Shown here: piece by piece, positions 50,445 through 59,747 of the stretch
Layout of the letters: each line of letters opens with the position of its first letter
How positions within the stretch are numbered: the first letter of the stretch is position 1
NCBI GenBank assembly: GCA_041401985.1
Contig: JAWKTE010000001.1
Location: 186,001 to 250,000, forward strand
DNA length: 64,000 nucleotides
Source: JACKHA01 sp041401985
GTDB lineage: Bacteria > Planctomycetota > Phycisphaerae > Phycisphaerales > UBA1924
Direction: 5' to 3'
Notes under the pieces: generated by a model
What the model was told of the DNA's origin: nothing
Seen by the model: only the letters and a program-made list of their open reading frames with translations
The model's database searches: none
Position numbers and translations under genes: made by a program

Positions 50445-51923
50445 CTACCCCGCCCGGCGCTCGCCGTCGTCCTCGATGCCCAGGGCCTTCATCTTCTTGT
50501 AGAGCGTCGTGCGATTGATGCCCAGATCGTCGGCGGTCTTCTGGCGGTTCCAGGCGTTGGCCGCCAGGGCTTTGAGCAGGATCCGCTTCTCCGGCTCGCG
50601 GAGGGCGTGCTCGAGCGTCATGGGCACCCAGTTGGCGTCGTCGCCCTCGACGCCCGCTCCCTGGGCATGCAGGAGTCGGCGGACCAGCGGCGACGCGGTA
50701 TCCGCCTCGCCCGTGACCTGCCCCGGCAGGTCCTCGGTCCCGATCGTGGAGCCGCGCGTCAGCACCGCGGCCCGCTCGACCACGTTCTGGAGTTCCCGCA
50801 CGTTGCCGGGGAACGGGTAGCGGCGGAGGGCGTCCATCGCGTCGGTCGAGAATCCGACGATCTGGCGTCCGAGTTCGCTCGCGTACTTCTCCAGGAAGTG
50901 CCCGGCCAGGATCGGGATGTCGCTCGTCCGCTCGCGCAGCGGCGGGAGCTCGATCTTGACGACATTGATGCGGTAGTACAGGTCCTGGCGGAACGAGCCC
51001 TGGGCCACCAGCACCTCGAGCGGCTGGTTCGAAGCCAGCACCACCCGCACGTCCACCTCGACCGTCTGGGTCGCGCCCACGGGCTCGAACTTGCGCTCCT
51101 GCAGCACCCGCAGGAGTTTGAGCTGCATCGCGGGCGAGGCGGAGTTGATCTCGTCCAAGAAGATCGTGCCCCCGTCGGCGGCGAGGAACCGCCCCACCTT
51201 GTCCGCGTGGGCCCCTGTGAACGCGCCCTTGACGTGCCCGAACAGCTCCGATTCGAGCAGCGTCTCGGGGATCGACCCGCACGAGAGTTCCACGAACGCC
51301 TTGTTCCGGCGCGGCGATCGCTGGTGGATCGCGTGGGCGATCAGGCTCTTGCCGGTCCCGCTCTCACCGGTCATGAGCACGGTCGTACGGCTCGGGGCGA
51401 CGGCCTCCACCAAGTCGAAGATCCGGCGCATGCGGTGGTCGGAGCCCACCACGTTCTCCAGCCCGAACCGGGAGTCGAGTTGCCGGCGCAGCAACATGTT
51501 CTCGGCCAGCAGGGCCTGCTGGCGAAGGGCCCGCTCCAGGCTCATGCGGAGTTCGTCGTCGACGACGGGTTTGGTGAGGTAATCGCTGGCGCCGAGTCGC
51601 AGCGCTTCGACCGCCGACTCGACCGTGCCGTAGCCCGTGAGCATGATGACCACCGTGTCCGGATGGTCGCGGTTGATGCGCCGCAGCAGTTCCATCCCGC
51701 TGGTGCCGGGCAGCGACACATCGGAGATCACGACGGCAAAGGCCTCGGGCCCGCGGGCCGGGCCGTCGATGCCGGTGGACGCGGCGGCGAGCATCTCGCC
51801 CGCCTCGCCCGCGTCGAGCGCGGTCGCGGTGCGGTAGCCCTCCGCCGCGAGCAGTTCGGCGAGCGACTCGGCCACGATCGGGTCGTCGTCGACGATCAGG
51901 ATCTTGGGGCGTGGCTGGGCCAT
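50445..51923 (-). CDS. NtrC-type sigma-54-dependent response regulator
   Basis: 492 residues: receiver domain (phosphoacceptor Asp in VISDVSLPGTSG), AAA+ domain with Walker A GESGTGKSL, the GAFTGA sigma-54 contact loop, Walker B region TIFLDEIN and an Arg finger region, and a Fis-type helix-turn-helix (NRQKTADDLGINRTTLYKKMKALG). The start ATG 51921-51923 gives a receiver that begins normally (PKILIVDDD). Paired with the kinase just upstream. Confidence 0.92.
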   Translation of the reverse strand: MAQPRPKILIVDDDPIVAESLAELLAAEGYRTATALDAGEAGEMLAAASTGIDGPARGPEAFAVVISDVSLPGTSGMELLRRINRDHPDTVVIMLTGYGTVESAVEALRLGASDYLTKPVVDDELRMSLERALRQQALLAENMLLRRQLDSRFGLENVVGSDHRMRRIFDLVEAVAPSRTTVLMTGESGTGKSLIAHAIHQRSPRRNKAFVELSCGSIPETLLESELFGHVKGAFTGAHADKVGRFLAADGGTIFLDEINSASPAMQLKLLRVLQERKFEPVGATQTVEVDVRVVLASNQPLEVLVAQGSFRQDLYYRINVVKIELPPLRERTSDIPILAGHFLEKYASELGRQIVGFSTDAMDALRRYPFPGNVRELQNVVERAAVLTRGSTIGTEDLPGQVTGEADTASPLVRRLLHAQGAGVEGDDANWVPMTLEHALREPEKRILLKALAANAWNRQKTADDLGINRTTLYKKMKALGIEDDGERRAG

Positions 51924-51997
51924 GGGTTCGTGCGTGGCGTGCGTGGATCGGATGGGTCGCGGGGGCGTGTCCGCAGTGGTCGCGGATTGAGCGACGC

Positions 51998-52894
51998 TCA
52001 GACGGACGAGGTTCCATCGGCGTGCCCGATCAGACGCTCCGCATCGGATCGGGCCGGCCACACGACGCTGAGTCGCGCACCGAGCACGGGCGGAGCCGCG
52101 CCGCTGGCGCAGGCATCGCCCAGGCGTGGCTCGAGCGCGATCCGCCCGCCGACGCGCGTCACGATGTCGCGCGCCACGGCCAGCCCTATGCCGTGCCCGC
52201 CGGGCGTCGTCGTGAACCCGTGCTTGAACACGCGGTCGCCGCCGGCTGGCGGGCCGACGCCGTTGTCGAGGATGTCGATGCGGATGAGCGAGGACGCGCC
52301 GCCGGTGGCCAGGCGCTGGGCGACGATGTCGATGCGCCCGCCCCCCACGCCCCCCACTCCCGCAGGCCCCGGCCGCGAGGCCGCGTGCGCGAGGCGCAGT
52401 TCGACCGCCGTCAGCGAATTGGTCAGGCCGTTGAGCACGATGGAGTAAAGCGCCCCGGCCGGCAGATCGGCGCAGTCCGGCTCGATGTCGACCGCGATCT
52501 CGATCCCCGCCAGCGCGGCCCGCGGCAGGCTCACCTGCACCGCGTGGCGCACCGCCTGCAACACCGTCAGCGGCGCCTCGGCCCCGGCCATCTGCGACCC
52601 GAGCGGCCCGCTGGCGCCCCGAAGCGCCGTCGAGACCAGGTCCGACATCCGAACCAGGGCCCGCTGGACGGTCTCGATCTGGCGCTTGGCGTCGTCGAGG
52701 CGGTCCGGCTCGCTGCCCGGGCCGCGGATGGCCCGCTCGGCCAGCCCCAGGCATCGCATGGAGCCGTCGAGGATGTTCGAGAGTTCGTGGGCCAGGTGCT
52801 CGACCTGCCCCACGCCGCCGACCGCGTCGTCCGGGGTGGGGCGCAGGGGCGGCGTCGGCGGCGTCGGTGGATGTTGCTCCATCGCCACACCCAT
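51998..52894 (-). CDS. NtrB-like sensor histidine kinase, soluble
   Basis: 298 residues from ATG 52892-52894. The phosphoacceptor His is in EHLAHELSNILDGSMRCL; the ATPase has N-box NGLTNSLTAVELRL, IDILDNGVGPP and GGHGIGLAVARDIV. No membrane helix or PAS domain is visible, so the signal is likely cytoplasmic. The start could also be 52882. It precedes its response regulator by 74 bases; the pair likely controls sigma-54 genes. Confidence 0.87.
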   Translation of the reverse strand: MGVAMEQHPPTPPTPPLRPTPDDAVGGVGQVEHLAHELSNILDGSMRCLGLAERAIRGPGSEPDRLDDAKRQIETVQRALVRMSDLVSTALRGASGPLGSQMAGAEAPLTVLQAVRHAVQVSLPRAALAGIEIAVDIEPDCADLPAGALYSIVLNGLTNSLTAVELRLAHAASRPGPAGVGGVGGGRIDIVAQRLATGGASSLIRIDILDNGVGPPAGGDRVFKHGFTTTPGGHGIGLAVARDIVTRVGGRIALEPRLGDACASGAAPPVLGARLSVVWPARSDAERLIGHADGTSSV

Positions 52895-53108
52895 CGGCCA
52901 CCGCCCGCCCCCCGCGTGAGCGGACGTTGCCCGGACGCGACAGGGCGACCGGGGTTGGTATCGCTCTAGGGGTTCTGGGCGTGGCGTGCGGGGAACACGG
53001 GCAGAGATTGCCGATAGTGGCTGGAGTCGAAGCACGCAAGAAGTGCTGCGCTGTGCTCGAACTGGCCGCACGGATGCGCACGTGGACGCGGGCGTTGCGG
53101 GAGGGCCG

Positions 53109-54116
53109 ATGGACGATCTGGACCGAGCCCTGGCCACCATCGCCGCCGCCGATCGGCGTGAGGTGATCCGCCGCGGCTACCACCTCGAGCGCCGCCACTT
53201 CTACACGCCGCTCAACGACCCCGACTGGCTCGAGGCCAACCGCGACCTGTGGCAGCCGCTGCTCGTTCCAGCGGACATCGACTGGGACATCGACGCCCAG
53301 TTGGGCGTCGCACGCGAGGCCGCGGCCCACGCCCACGAACTCGCCGACGTGCCCGAGCACGAGCCGCTGGACGCCCGCGACGAGGGACGGGCGGTGTTCC
53401 ACTGGCGAAACGCGTTCTTCGAGGGGGCCGACGCGCTGGTGTGGTATGCCCTGCTCCGCGCCCGCCGCCCGTCCCGCGTCATCGAGGTCGGCTGCGGCTG
53501 GTCGAGCCTGCTCATGGCCCGGGCGCTGGCCTGCAACGCGGGCGGCGGCGACTCTTCGACCAAGCCAGCGATGGTCACCCAGATCGAGCCGTTCCCGAAC
53601 GCACGCGTGTTCGCCAGCCTGCCCGAGTCATGGACCCACCACCGCACGCCCGTCCAGCGCGTGCCGCTGGAGACCTTCGACACCCTCGGCCCCGGCGATG
53701 TGCTGTTCTACGACGGCTCGCACTGCGCCCGCGTGGCCAGCGACGTGACGTGGATGCTGTTCCGCGTGCTGCCGCGACTCCGCAAGGGCGTGCTCGTGCA
53801 CCTCCACGACATCTTCTTCCCGCGCGACTACCCGGCCTCGTGGGTTCTGGGCCGCCTGCAGACCTGGAACGAGCAGTACGTCGTGCAGGCGCTGCTTATG
53901 AACTCCTCGGCGTGGCGGGTCGTGATCGCCAACCGGCTGCTGGCCGATGCGCGCCGCGCGGAACTCGAGTCGCTGTACGCCCCCGTGCTCGGCTCGCAAG
54001 GCGTCGCCGGCGGCAGCCTGTGGATCGAGAAGTCACAGGACCCTGAACCCCGCCTTCGCGACGCCGCGGCACGCCTCACGGCGGACTGCGAGGCCAACCG
54101 AGTCGCCAAGCCGTAG
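53109..54116 (+). CDS. Class I SAM-dependent methyltransferase-like protein
   Basis: 335 residues. The SAM-binding motif RVIEVGCGWSSLLMARAL is followed by VTQIEPFPN, a DVLFYDGSHCARVASDV catalytic region and VLVHLHDIFFP. It resembles methyltransferases of sugar or cephalosporin-hydroxylase-like type (Methyltransf_24). Target unknown. It is divergent from the histidine kinase with a 214-base gap. Confidence 0.8.
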   Translation: MDDLDRALATIAAADRREVIRRGYHLERRHFYTPLNDPDWLEANRDLWQPLLVPADIDWDIDAQLGVAREAAAHAHELADVPEHEPLDARDEGRAVFHWRNAFFEGADALVWYALLRARRPSRVIEVGCGWSSLLMARALACNAGGGDSSTKPAMVTQIEPFPNARVFASLPESWTHHRTPVQRVPLETFDTLGPGDVLFYDGSHCARVASDVTWMLFRVLPRLRKGVLVHLHDIFFPRDYPASWVLGRLQTWNEQYVVQALLMNSSAWRVVIANRLLADARRAELESLYAPVLGSQGVAGGSLWIEKSQDPEPRLRDAAARLTADCEANRVAKP

Positions 54117-54166
54117 ACGGACAACGAACCAGCCGGGTTGGAGTCCGTCGGCGTTGACCATATCTT

Positions 54167-54904
54167 GTGCGCGTGACGCCCTGGTTCCAACGCGCGTTCG
54201 GCCTGCTCATCCCACGCCCGCACCCCGACGCCGCCCCGGCCCGCCTGGCCGCTCCTCGCGGCACCCAGCTCCGCCAGTGGTCCTGCCCGACCTGCGAGTA
54301 CGACCTCTCCGGACTCGCCGCCGACGCGATCTGCCCCGAGTGCGGCACGCGACTCCAGCCCGGTTGGCTCTACCTGTCGGGCTGGAAGGCCAGCCACGAC
54401 GTGCCCACCGGGCCGCGTGCCCGGGCCCGCGCCGCCATCTTCAGCCTCTGGATCGCGGCGTTCGTCGCGGTGCCGCTGGCCCGCCGAATGGGGCTTCTGG
54501 CGTGGGGCGTGCCGTGGCCGGTCTGGGTGCTGGGATTCGGCGCGATGATCTTCGCCGTCGTGCTGATTCGATCCGGGCGAACGGCATCGGCGGCCATGCG
54601 CCCGGTGCAAGTCGTGCTCGCGAACCAGACTGTCCTCCTGCCAACGCACTGGGCCGGATCGAAAGCGCTCCCGTGGGATCGCTTCCAACGCCTCCGATTC
54701 CGCCGCGTTCGCCGTGGCCTCTACCGCTTGGAGTTGCTCGCCCCGTTCTGGACGCGCCACATGAACGAGACCCTGCCGTGGAAAAGCGGCCTCTGGCACG
54801 TGCGGATCGTCTTCCACGCCACACGCCGCGACGCGGCCCTGGTCCGGCGCATCGCCAGACGCCGCCTCAGTGAAGCACGCGAACCACTTCCGCCTCGTCC
54901 GTAA
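54167..54904 (+). CDS. Zinc-ribbon membrane protein of unknown function
   Basis: 245 residues from GTG 54167. A zinc ribbon CPTCEYDLSG...CPECG sits at about 40-60, of the kind found on many planctomycete membrane proteins. Two membrane helices (about 88-105 and 112-130) and a PH-like soluble tail (LPWDRFQRLRFRRV) follow. The last 38 bases overlap the convergent gspE gene. Confidence 0.7.
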   Translation: MRVTPWFQRAFGLLIPRPHPDAAPARLAAPRGTQLRQWSCPTCEYDLSGLAADAICPECGTRLQPGWLYLSGWKASHDVPTGPRARARAAIFSLWIAAFVAVPLARRMGLLAWGVPWPVWVLGFGAMIFAVVLIRSGRTASAAMRPVQVVLANQTVLLPTHWAGSKALPWDRFQRLRFRRVRRGLYRLELLAPFWTRHMNETLPWKSGLWHVRIVFHATRRDAALVRRIARRRLSEAREPLPPRP

Positions 54905-56630
54905 GGCCCCGCGCCGCCTTCTCCATCGCATCGTCCCGCATCGGGCGGTACCCCGCCCTGACCGCGGCCTCCGCCAGCGTCACGCCATCGGCCCGCTCGG
55001 CGGTCAGGCGGCGCAACTCGTCGTTCATGACCATGAGTTCGTACACCGCCAGGCGGCCCTTGTACGTCGACCCGCCGCACACCTCGCACCGCGCTGGGTT
55101 CCCGGTGCGGTCCAGCCCGCCGCCCGGGCTCAGCCCCGAGCCCTTGCACGCCTGGCAGCGCCGGCGCAACAGCCGTTGGCCCATCACGCCCAGCAGCGAC
55201 GACGTGACCAGGTACGGCTCGGCCCCGACGTCGATCAGGCGAGGGATCGCCCCCGGCGCATCGTTCGTGTGCAGCGTCGCCAGCACGAAGTGGCCCGTGA
55301 GCGACGCCTGGATCGCCAGCGACGCGGTCTCCGGGTCGCGGATCTCGCCGACCAGGATCACGTCCGGGTCCTGACGCAGCAGCGATCGCAGACCGGTGGC
55401 GAACGTCACCCCGCGCTTGGGGTTGACCTGCATCTGGCTGATGCCGTCGAGCTGGTACTCGACAGGGTCCTCGATCGTCATCACGTTGCGGCTGTTGCGG
55501 TCGATCTTGCCCAGGCACGCGTACAGCGTGGTCGTCTTGCCCGAGCCGGTCGGACCCGTCACCAGCACCATGCCGTAGGGCCGGTCCACCAGGTCCAGCA
55601 GCTGGGCCTGCATCTGGCCCGACATGCCCACGGCGTCGAGCGTCAACTGCGTGCTCGACTGATCGAGCAGACGCAGCACCACCCGCTCGCCCCAGATCGT
55701 CGGGATGACCGAGAGTCGAATGTCCACCTTCTTCGAGCCGACCCGCACCGTCGTCTGCCCGTCCTGCGGGCTGTGCCGGTTGGCGATGTCGAGTTCGGTC
55801 ATGACCTTCAATCGCGTCGAGATCGCCGGGGCCAGCGTCAGCGGCGGGCTGAACGCGTCGTACAGCATGCCGTCCACGCGGAACCGGATCGTGAGGCGCT
55901 CCTCCTGCGGATGGACGTGGATGTCCGACGCGCGCCGACGCACCGCCTCGAACAGGATCATGTTCACCAGGCGGATCACCGGCGTCTGGCGGGCCAGCGC
56001 CAAGAGGTCCGTCCCGCCCTGGCCGACGCCCGCCGCCGCCGAGGCGAAGGCCGACTCGTCCAGCGGCATCTCGTCGATGATCTCGGTGACCAGATCGCCC
56101 CGCTGCTCGTAGCCGCGGTTGATGAGGTTGGCCACCGCGCCGCGCGGCGTGAGCACCAGACGGATCGGCATGTCCAGCAGCGACTCGAGCAGCGAGAACG
56201 TCGCGGGCTGCATCGGCTGGGCCGTCGCCACCACCATGACGGGTTGGCCGTCCTCGACGACCGACTCGACGCCCGCGACGTGGCGCGACCGAGCGTCATC
56301 CGGCGGGACAAGTTCGTAGAACCGCTGCGCCGAGTCCTCCAGCCGCGGCTCGGCGACGAACGACAGGCCCGTGCGCTCCGCGAGCTTCTCGAGCGCCGTC
56401 TGCTCGTCGAGCGCCAGCATCTGGAGCATCACATCCCATGGCTCCTCGTCGGAGCCGGGGGCACGCGGGAAGGCCCGCAGTTGCTCGGGCGAGATCTCGA
56501 TCGGGTGGAACAGACGGGCGATCCGCGAGAAGTCGTCGGACACGACCGAGGCCGTGCGGAGCGCATCATCGCCCGCGCCATGCCGCCGGGCCAGGGGGTC
56601 GCGTCGTCCGGATGGGAGGCGTTTGGACAT
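54867..56630 (-). CDS. gspE: Type II secretion/type IV pilus ATPase GspE/PilB
   Basis: 587 residues. N-terminal MshEN-like domain, then Walker A GPTGSGKTTTLYACL, Asp box DIHVHPQEER, Walker B DPDVILVGEIRD, His box HFVLATLHTND and the zinc tetra-cysteine CQACKGSG...CEVCGG. The ATPase drives pseudopilus assembly. It follows gspD on the same strand (198-base gap with repeat A3). Other T2SS genes must lie elsewhere. Confidence 0.92.
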   Translation of the reverse strand: MSKRLPSGRRDPLARRHGAGDDALRTASVVSDDFSRIARLFHPIEISPEQLRAFPRAPGSDEEPWDVMLQMLALDEQTALEKLAERTGLSFVAEPRLEDSAQRFYELVPPDDARSRHVAGVESVVEDGQPVMVVATAQPMQPATFSLLESLLDMPIRLVLTPRGAVANLINRGYEQRGDLVTEIIDEMPLDESAFASAAAGVGQGGTDLLALARQTPVIRLVNMILFEAVRRRASDIHVHPQEERLTIRFRVDGMLYDAFSPPLTLAPAISTRLKVMTELDIANRHSPQDGQTTVRVGSKKVDIRLSVIPTIWGERVVLRLLDQSSTQLTLDAVGMSGQMQAQLLDLVDRPYGMVLVTGPTGSGKTTTLYACLGKIDRNSRNVMTIEDPVEYQLDGISQMQVNPKRGVTFATGLRSLLRQDPDVILVGEIRDPETASLAIQASLTGHFVLATLHTNDAPGAIPRLIDVGAEPYLVTSSLLGVMGQRLLRRRCQACKGSGLSPGGGLDRTGNPARCEVCGGSTYKGRLAVYELMVMNDELRRLTAERADGVTLAEAAVRAGYRPMRDDAMEKAARGLTDEAEVVRVLH

Positions 56631-56693
56631 AGAGGGTGCTCGGGAGACGATCAGTTGGACGAGGCGGTGGTGGGCCGGAGTGGGAAGCGACGA

Positions 56694-56733
56694 AGCGACG
56701 GAGCGACGAAGCGACGGAGCGGGAAGCAGAAGC
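56694..56733. repeat. Tandem 8-bp repeat, units GCGACGAA/GCGACGGA (copy A3)
   Basis: Five alternating 8-bp units on the plus strand between gspD and gspE: GCGACGAA, GCGACGGA, GCGACGAA, GCGACGGA, then GCGGGAAGC. Same word as at 411-454 and 12686-12723. Confidence 0.85.
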
Positions 56734-56828
56734 GGAAACCAGAGAACGCCACGTCACGCATGATCGGATTCACCACAGCACCCCCTCCGCGTTCCTCGGC
56801 CCCCTCTGCGACCCCCGCGTACTCCCCG

Positions 56829-59354
56829 CTACGGCTCCAACCGCGGCGCGGGCGCCGGCGAGATGATGTCGATCATCCGCGGCTGGATCTGCGGCAGCCC
56901 GTCGGGGAAGTCCACCTCGCTCTGCGGGCCGCGCGTCAGCAGACGCATGTCCTGGAACGAGGGATCCGACATGATGTAGGGCGTGATGAACACGTACAGG
57001 ATCGCGCTGGTGTCGTTCTTGTTCGTGTCGCGGAACAGGTGCCCGATCAGCGGGATATCGCCGATGATCGGGATCTTCACCACCGTGTTCCGCGTGTCCT
57101 CCACCACGATGCCGCCGACGACAATCGTCGCGTCCGACGGGATCGTGACGGCCTCGGCTGTCACGGTGCGATCCTGCTTCGGCGGGGGCACGCCGTCGGT
57201 CGTGGACACGCCGGTGAAGTTCGAGAGCGTGATCTCGTACTGCATCCGGATCCAGCCGTTGCTCGAGATGCTGGGCGTGACCGTCAGCGTCGTGCCCGCA
57301 TCCTCGTACCCGTTGAACGCCGTGACCGACGGGGCGCCGGTCGTCTGGCTCGTCGACGTCGTCGGCTGCTGGTCGATGGCCTGGATCGAGGCCTCGAAGT
57401 TGTCGTTCACGAGCAACTGCGGGCTCGACACGATCCGCGAGTCGGTGTCCGTCGCCGTCGCGTGCATGATGATCGGCACGTACTTGCTCTGGATCACCGC
57501 GGTGGTCAGGCCGGTCAGGTTCGCCAGCGGCTGGCGCGGCTCGAGGATGTCGGTGCTGCCCTGGTTCAGACCGAAGTTCGTCTGAAGGACCGGATCGCCC
57601 GCGGCGTTGATGATCTGCGTCTCGAACGCCAGGCGGCTCGACTCGGTGTTCGACACCGCCACGATGTGGGCCCGGATGTACACCTGCTGGCGGCGCATGT
57701 CGAGGTCGTTGATCAGCTTCTCGTACTGCGGCTGCAGGTTCGCCGGGGCCCGCACCAGGATCTGGTTGTTGGCGATGTCCGCGACGATCTGCGTGTACTC
57801 ATCGCCGAAGAGCGACACGCCCTGCTCCGGCCCGCCCTGCTGCTGGAACCCCAGGAACGGGTTGAACGGCTGCTGCTGCTGACCGCCGCCCGTGGGCAGC
57901 AGGCTGCCGCCCTCGCCGCCCGCGGCCTGGCCCAGGATCAACTGGCGGAGCAGGTCCGCCGTCTCCTCCGCGTCGGCGTTCTGCAGGGCGTAGGCCCGGA
58001 TCGTGACCGCCTCGCTCTCGAGCCCGATCTCGTCGATCAGGCGGGCCAGGATCTCGTGCTGCTGGGTCGTGCCGAAGTAGATGATCTTGCCGCGCCGCAC
58101 GTCCACGATCATGCGCGAGCCGCGCGCCAGCGTGTCGGTCGCCTGCGCCTGGCGCTGCTGGCCGGGGAACACGAACCCGCCGAACTGGTTCTGGTTCTGC
58201 GCCTCCTCCTCGATCACCACGACCTCGCCCAGGCCCTGGCCACGTGCCAGGTTGGCGATCTGCTCCGCGTACTGCCCGGCGTCGTAGCTCCGGCTCTCGA
58301 GCTGGCTGGCCACGTCGATCCGGTCGATCACCTGGCGCACCAGGTTCAGTTCCTCCTGGCGTCCGCTGAAGATCAGGGCGTTGCCCTGGGCGTTGACCAT
58401 CAGGCGGGCCTCGATGTTCGTGATGAGCCCGGCCGTGCGGTTGCCGGTCTGCGGCTGGGCCTGGGCCCCGGGGTTCTGGAACTGCGGGAACTGGTTCTGC
58501 TGGTTCGGCTGCGTGCCGCCGGACGCCGCGCCGCCGAGGAGTTCGATGGCCCGGTCGCGGGCCGCGGGTGCGGAGATGTTCCGCAGCGGGATCTCGAAGA
58601 ACTGCACCTGGAGCAACTGCTCGCGGACCTGGTCGATGATCCGCTCCACCGCCGCGACCGTCCGAGGCGTGTCGGTCACCGCGATCAGCCCGACATCGTC
58701 CAGGTAGACCACCCGGGCCGCCTGGGCCCGCGACGGCGGGAACACCGACTCAACCAGCGGCCGCAGCGACGACGGTTTCATGTTCGGCGTCGCGATCATG
58801 CGCGTGGTCATCTCGGACGGGACCGTTGCCTCTCCAGTGGCCGGCACGATCTGGTACCACCCACTCGGCTCCTGATAGATCATGTAGTTCCGCTGCTCGA
58901 GCAGATCGTTCAGGAACGTGATCATCTGGTCGCGCCGCAGTTCGATCGGGCGATTGATCACCACCTCGCCCGAGAGGTCCGGGTCGACGATCACGTTGAT
59001 CTGCAGCGCGTTGACGATGTAGTCCACGATCTCGGTCAGTTCCGCGGGCTCGGTGAACGCCGGGATCGTGTAGATCCCCTCGCGCCCGCCCGCCGGCGGC
59101 ACCGTCACGCTCGGCTGGCGAGACGGCGTCGCAGAGGGGGAGGTGGGAATGGCCGAAGGCGCAAGCGGCGCGCCCGGCTGTCGCGCCGGTTCGCCCGGCA
59201 GATTCAGTTGCTGCCCGGCCGCCGTCGCCGCCAGACCGGCCAGCGCGACCAGCGACGCCAGCCGCGCCACGCCACGCCGATGCCCGCCCAGTGTCCCCGG
59301 CCGAGATTCAAACCGTGTGCCGCGTCGCCCGCCCGTGCCGTGTGCTTGCCGCAT
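56829..59354 (-). CDS. gspD: Type II secretion system secretin GspD
   Basis: 841 residues from ATG 59352-59354, preferred because GGGGA lies six bases upstream; ATG 59360 is too close. A signal peptide ends at ATAAGQQ. N0 domain (ALQINVIVDPDLSGEVVI), repeated N1-N3 domains with QFFEIPLRNISA and VTIRAYALQNADAEETADLL, then the pore region ending TIPSDATIVVGGIVVEDTRN and IPIIGDIPLIGHLFR, the secretin signature. It forms the outer-membrane channel. Confidence 0.93.
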   Translation of the reverse strand: MRQAHGTGGRRGTRFESRPGTLGGHRRGVARLASLVALAGLAATAAGQQLNLPGEPARQPGAPLAPSAIPTSPSATPSRQPSVTVPPAGGREGIYTIPAFTEPAELTEIVDYIVNALQINVIVDPDLSGEVVINRPIELRRDQMITFLNDLLEQRNYMIYQEPSGWYQIVPATGEATVPSEMTTRMIATPNMKPSSLRPLVESVFPPSRAQAARVVYLDDVGLIAVTDTPRTVAAVERIIDQVREQLLQVQFFEIPLRNISAPAARDRAIELLGGAASGGTQPNQQNQFPQFQNPGAQAQPQTGNRTAGLITNIEARLMVNAQGNALIFSGRQEELNLVRQVIDRIDVASQLESRSYDAGQYAEQIANLARGQGLGEVVVIEEEAQNQNQFGGFVFPGQQRQAQATDTLARGSRMIVDVRRGKIIYFGTTQQHEILARLIDEIGLESEAVTIRAYALQNADAEETADLLRQLILGQAAGGEGGSLLPTGGGQQQQPFNPFLGFQQQGGPEQGVSLFGDEYTQIVADIANNQILVRAPANLQPQYEKLINDLDMRRQQVYIRAHIVAVSNTESSRLAFETQIINAAGDPVLQTNFGLNQGSTDILEPRQPLANLTGLTTAVIQSKYVPIIMHATATDTDSRIVSSPQLLVNDNFEASIQAIDQQPTTSTSQTTGAPSVTAFNGYEDAGTTLTVTPSISSNGWIRMQYEITLSNFTGVSTTDGVPPPKQDRTVTAEAVTIPSDATIVVGGIVVEDTRNTVVKIPIIGDIPLIGHLFRDTNKNDTSAILYVFITPYIMSDPSFQDMRLLTRGPQSEVDFPDGLPQIQPRMIDIISPAPAPRLEP

Positions 59355-59747
59355 GACCATTCCCCTGCGCTTCGGATCCCACCGCTCACATCCGCGTCCG
59401 AGAGCCCGCGGCGAACTCGCCCCGCCACACCCTCGGCCCCCTGTCTACCGGCTCGCCGCCGTCGGGGCACGCCAAAGACGCAAAAAACGCACCACAACCG
59501 CGCCCCATTTGCGCCCCGATGCCACCGGACCGACCGGATTGTTGCGCCCCGCCCGCCGGGCGACGACACCGCCCGCGGAACGGGCACGCACCCAAGCCCG
59601 GTTGCAATCCGATCCAGCAAGAACGGGGCCGCGGGATCGCGGCGCGGCCACCGCCCGACGCCCGACCCGCAGTACCCAGCACCTGAAGTCCAGCAACCGA
59701 AGCCCGGCACCCAAGGCCCAACGCACAACCCCGCCCAACAATGCCCC
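59355..59747. other. Divergent gap between gspD and the BtuF-like gene, with word repeat F
   Basis: No gene supported. From about 59600 to 59740 the sequence is a run of similar short words (ACGCCCGACCC, AGTACCCAGCACC, AAGTCCAGCAACC, AAGCCCGGCACC, AAGGCCC) that resembles degenerate tandem repeats. A TTTTTTGCG tract on the minus strand near 59480 could belong to a gspD promoter. Confidence 0.5.

Noticed and set aside
50445..53402. Single 985-residue protein covering the kinase and regulator region
   Set aside because: The N-terminal half is in the wrong frame for the histidine kinase and looks like antisense filler; the regulator starts cleanly at 51923.
59560..59747. Cobalamin riboswitch upstream of the BtuF-like gene
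   Set aside because: No B12-box-like conserved sequence; the region is a run of short degenerate words instead.
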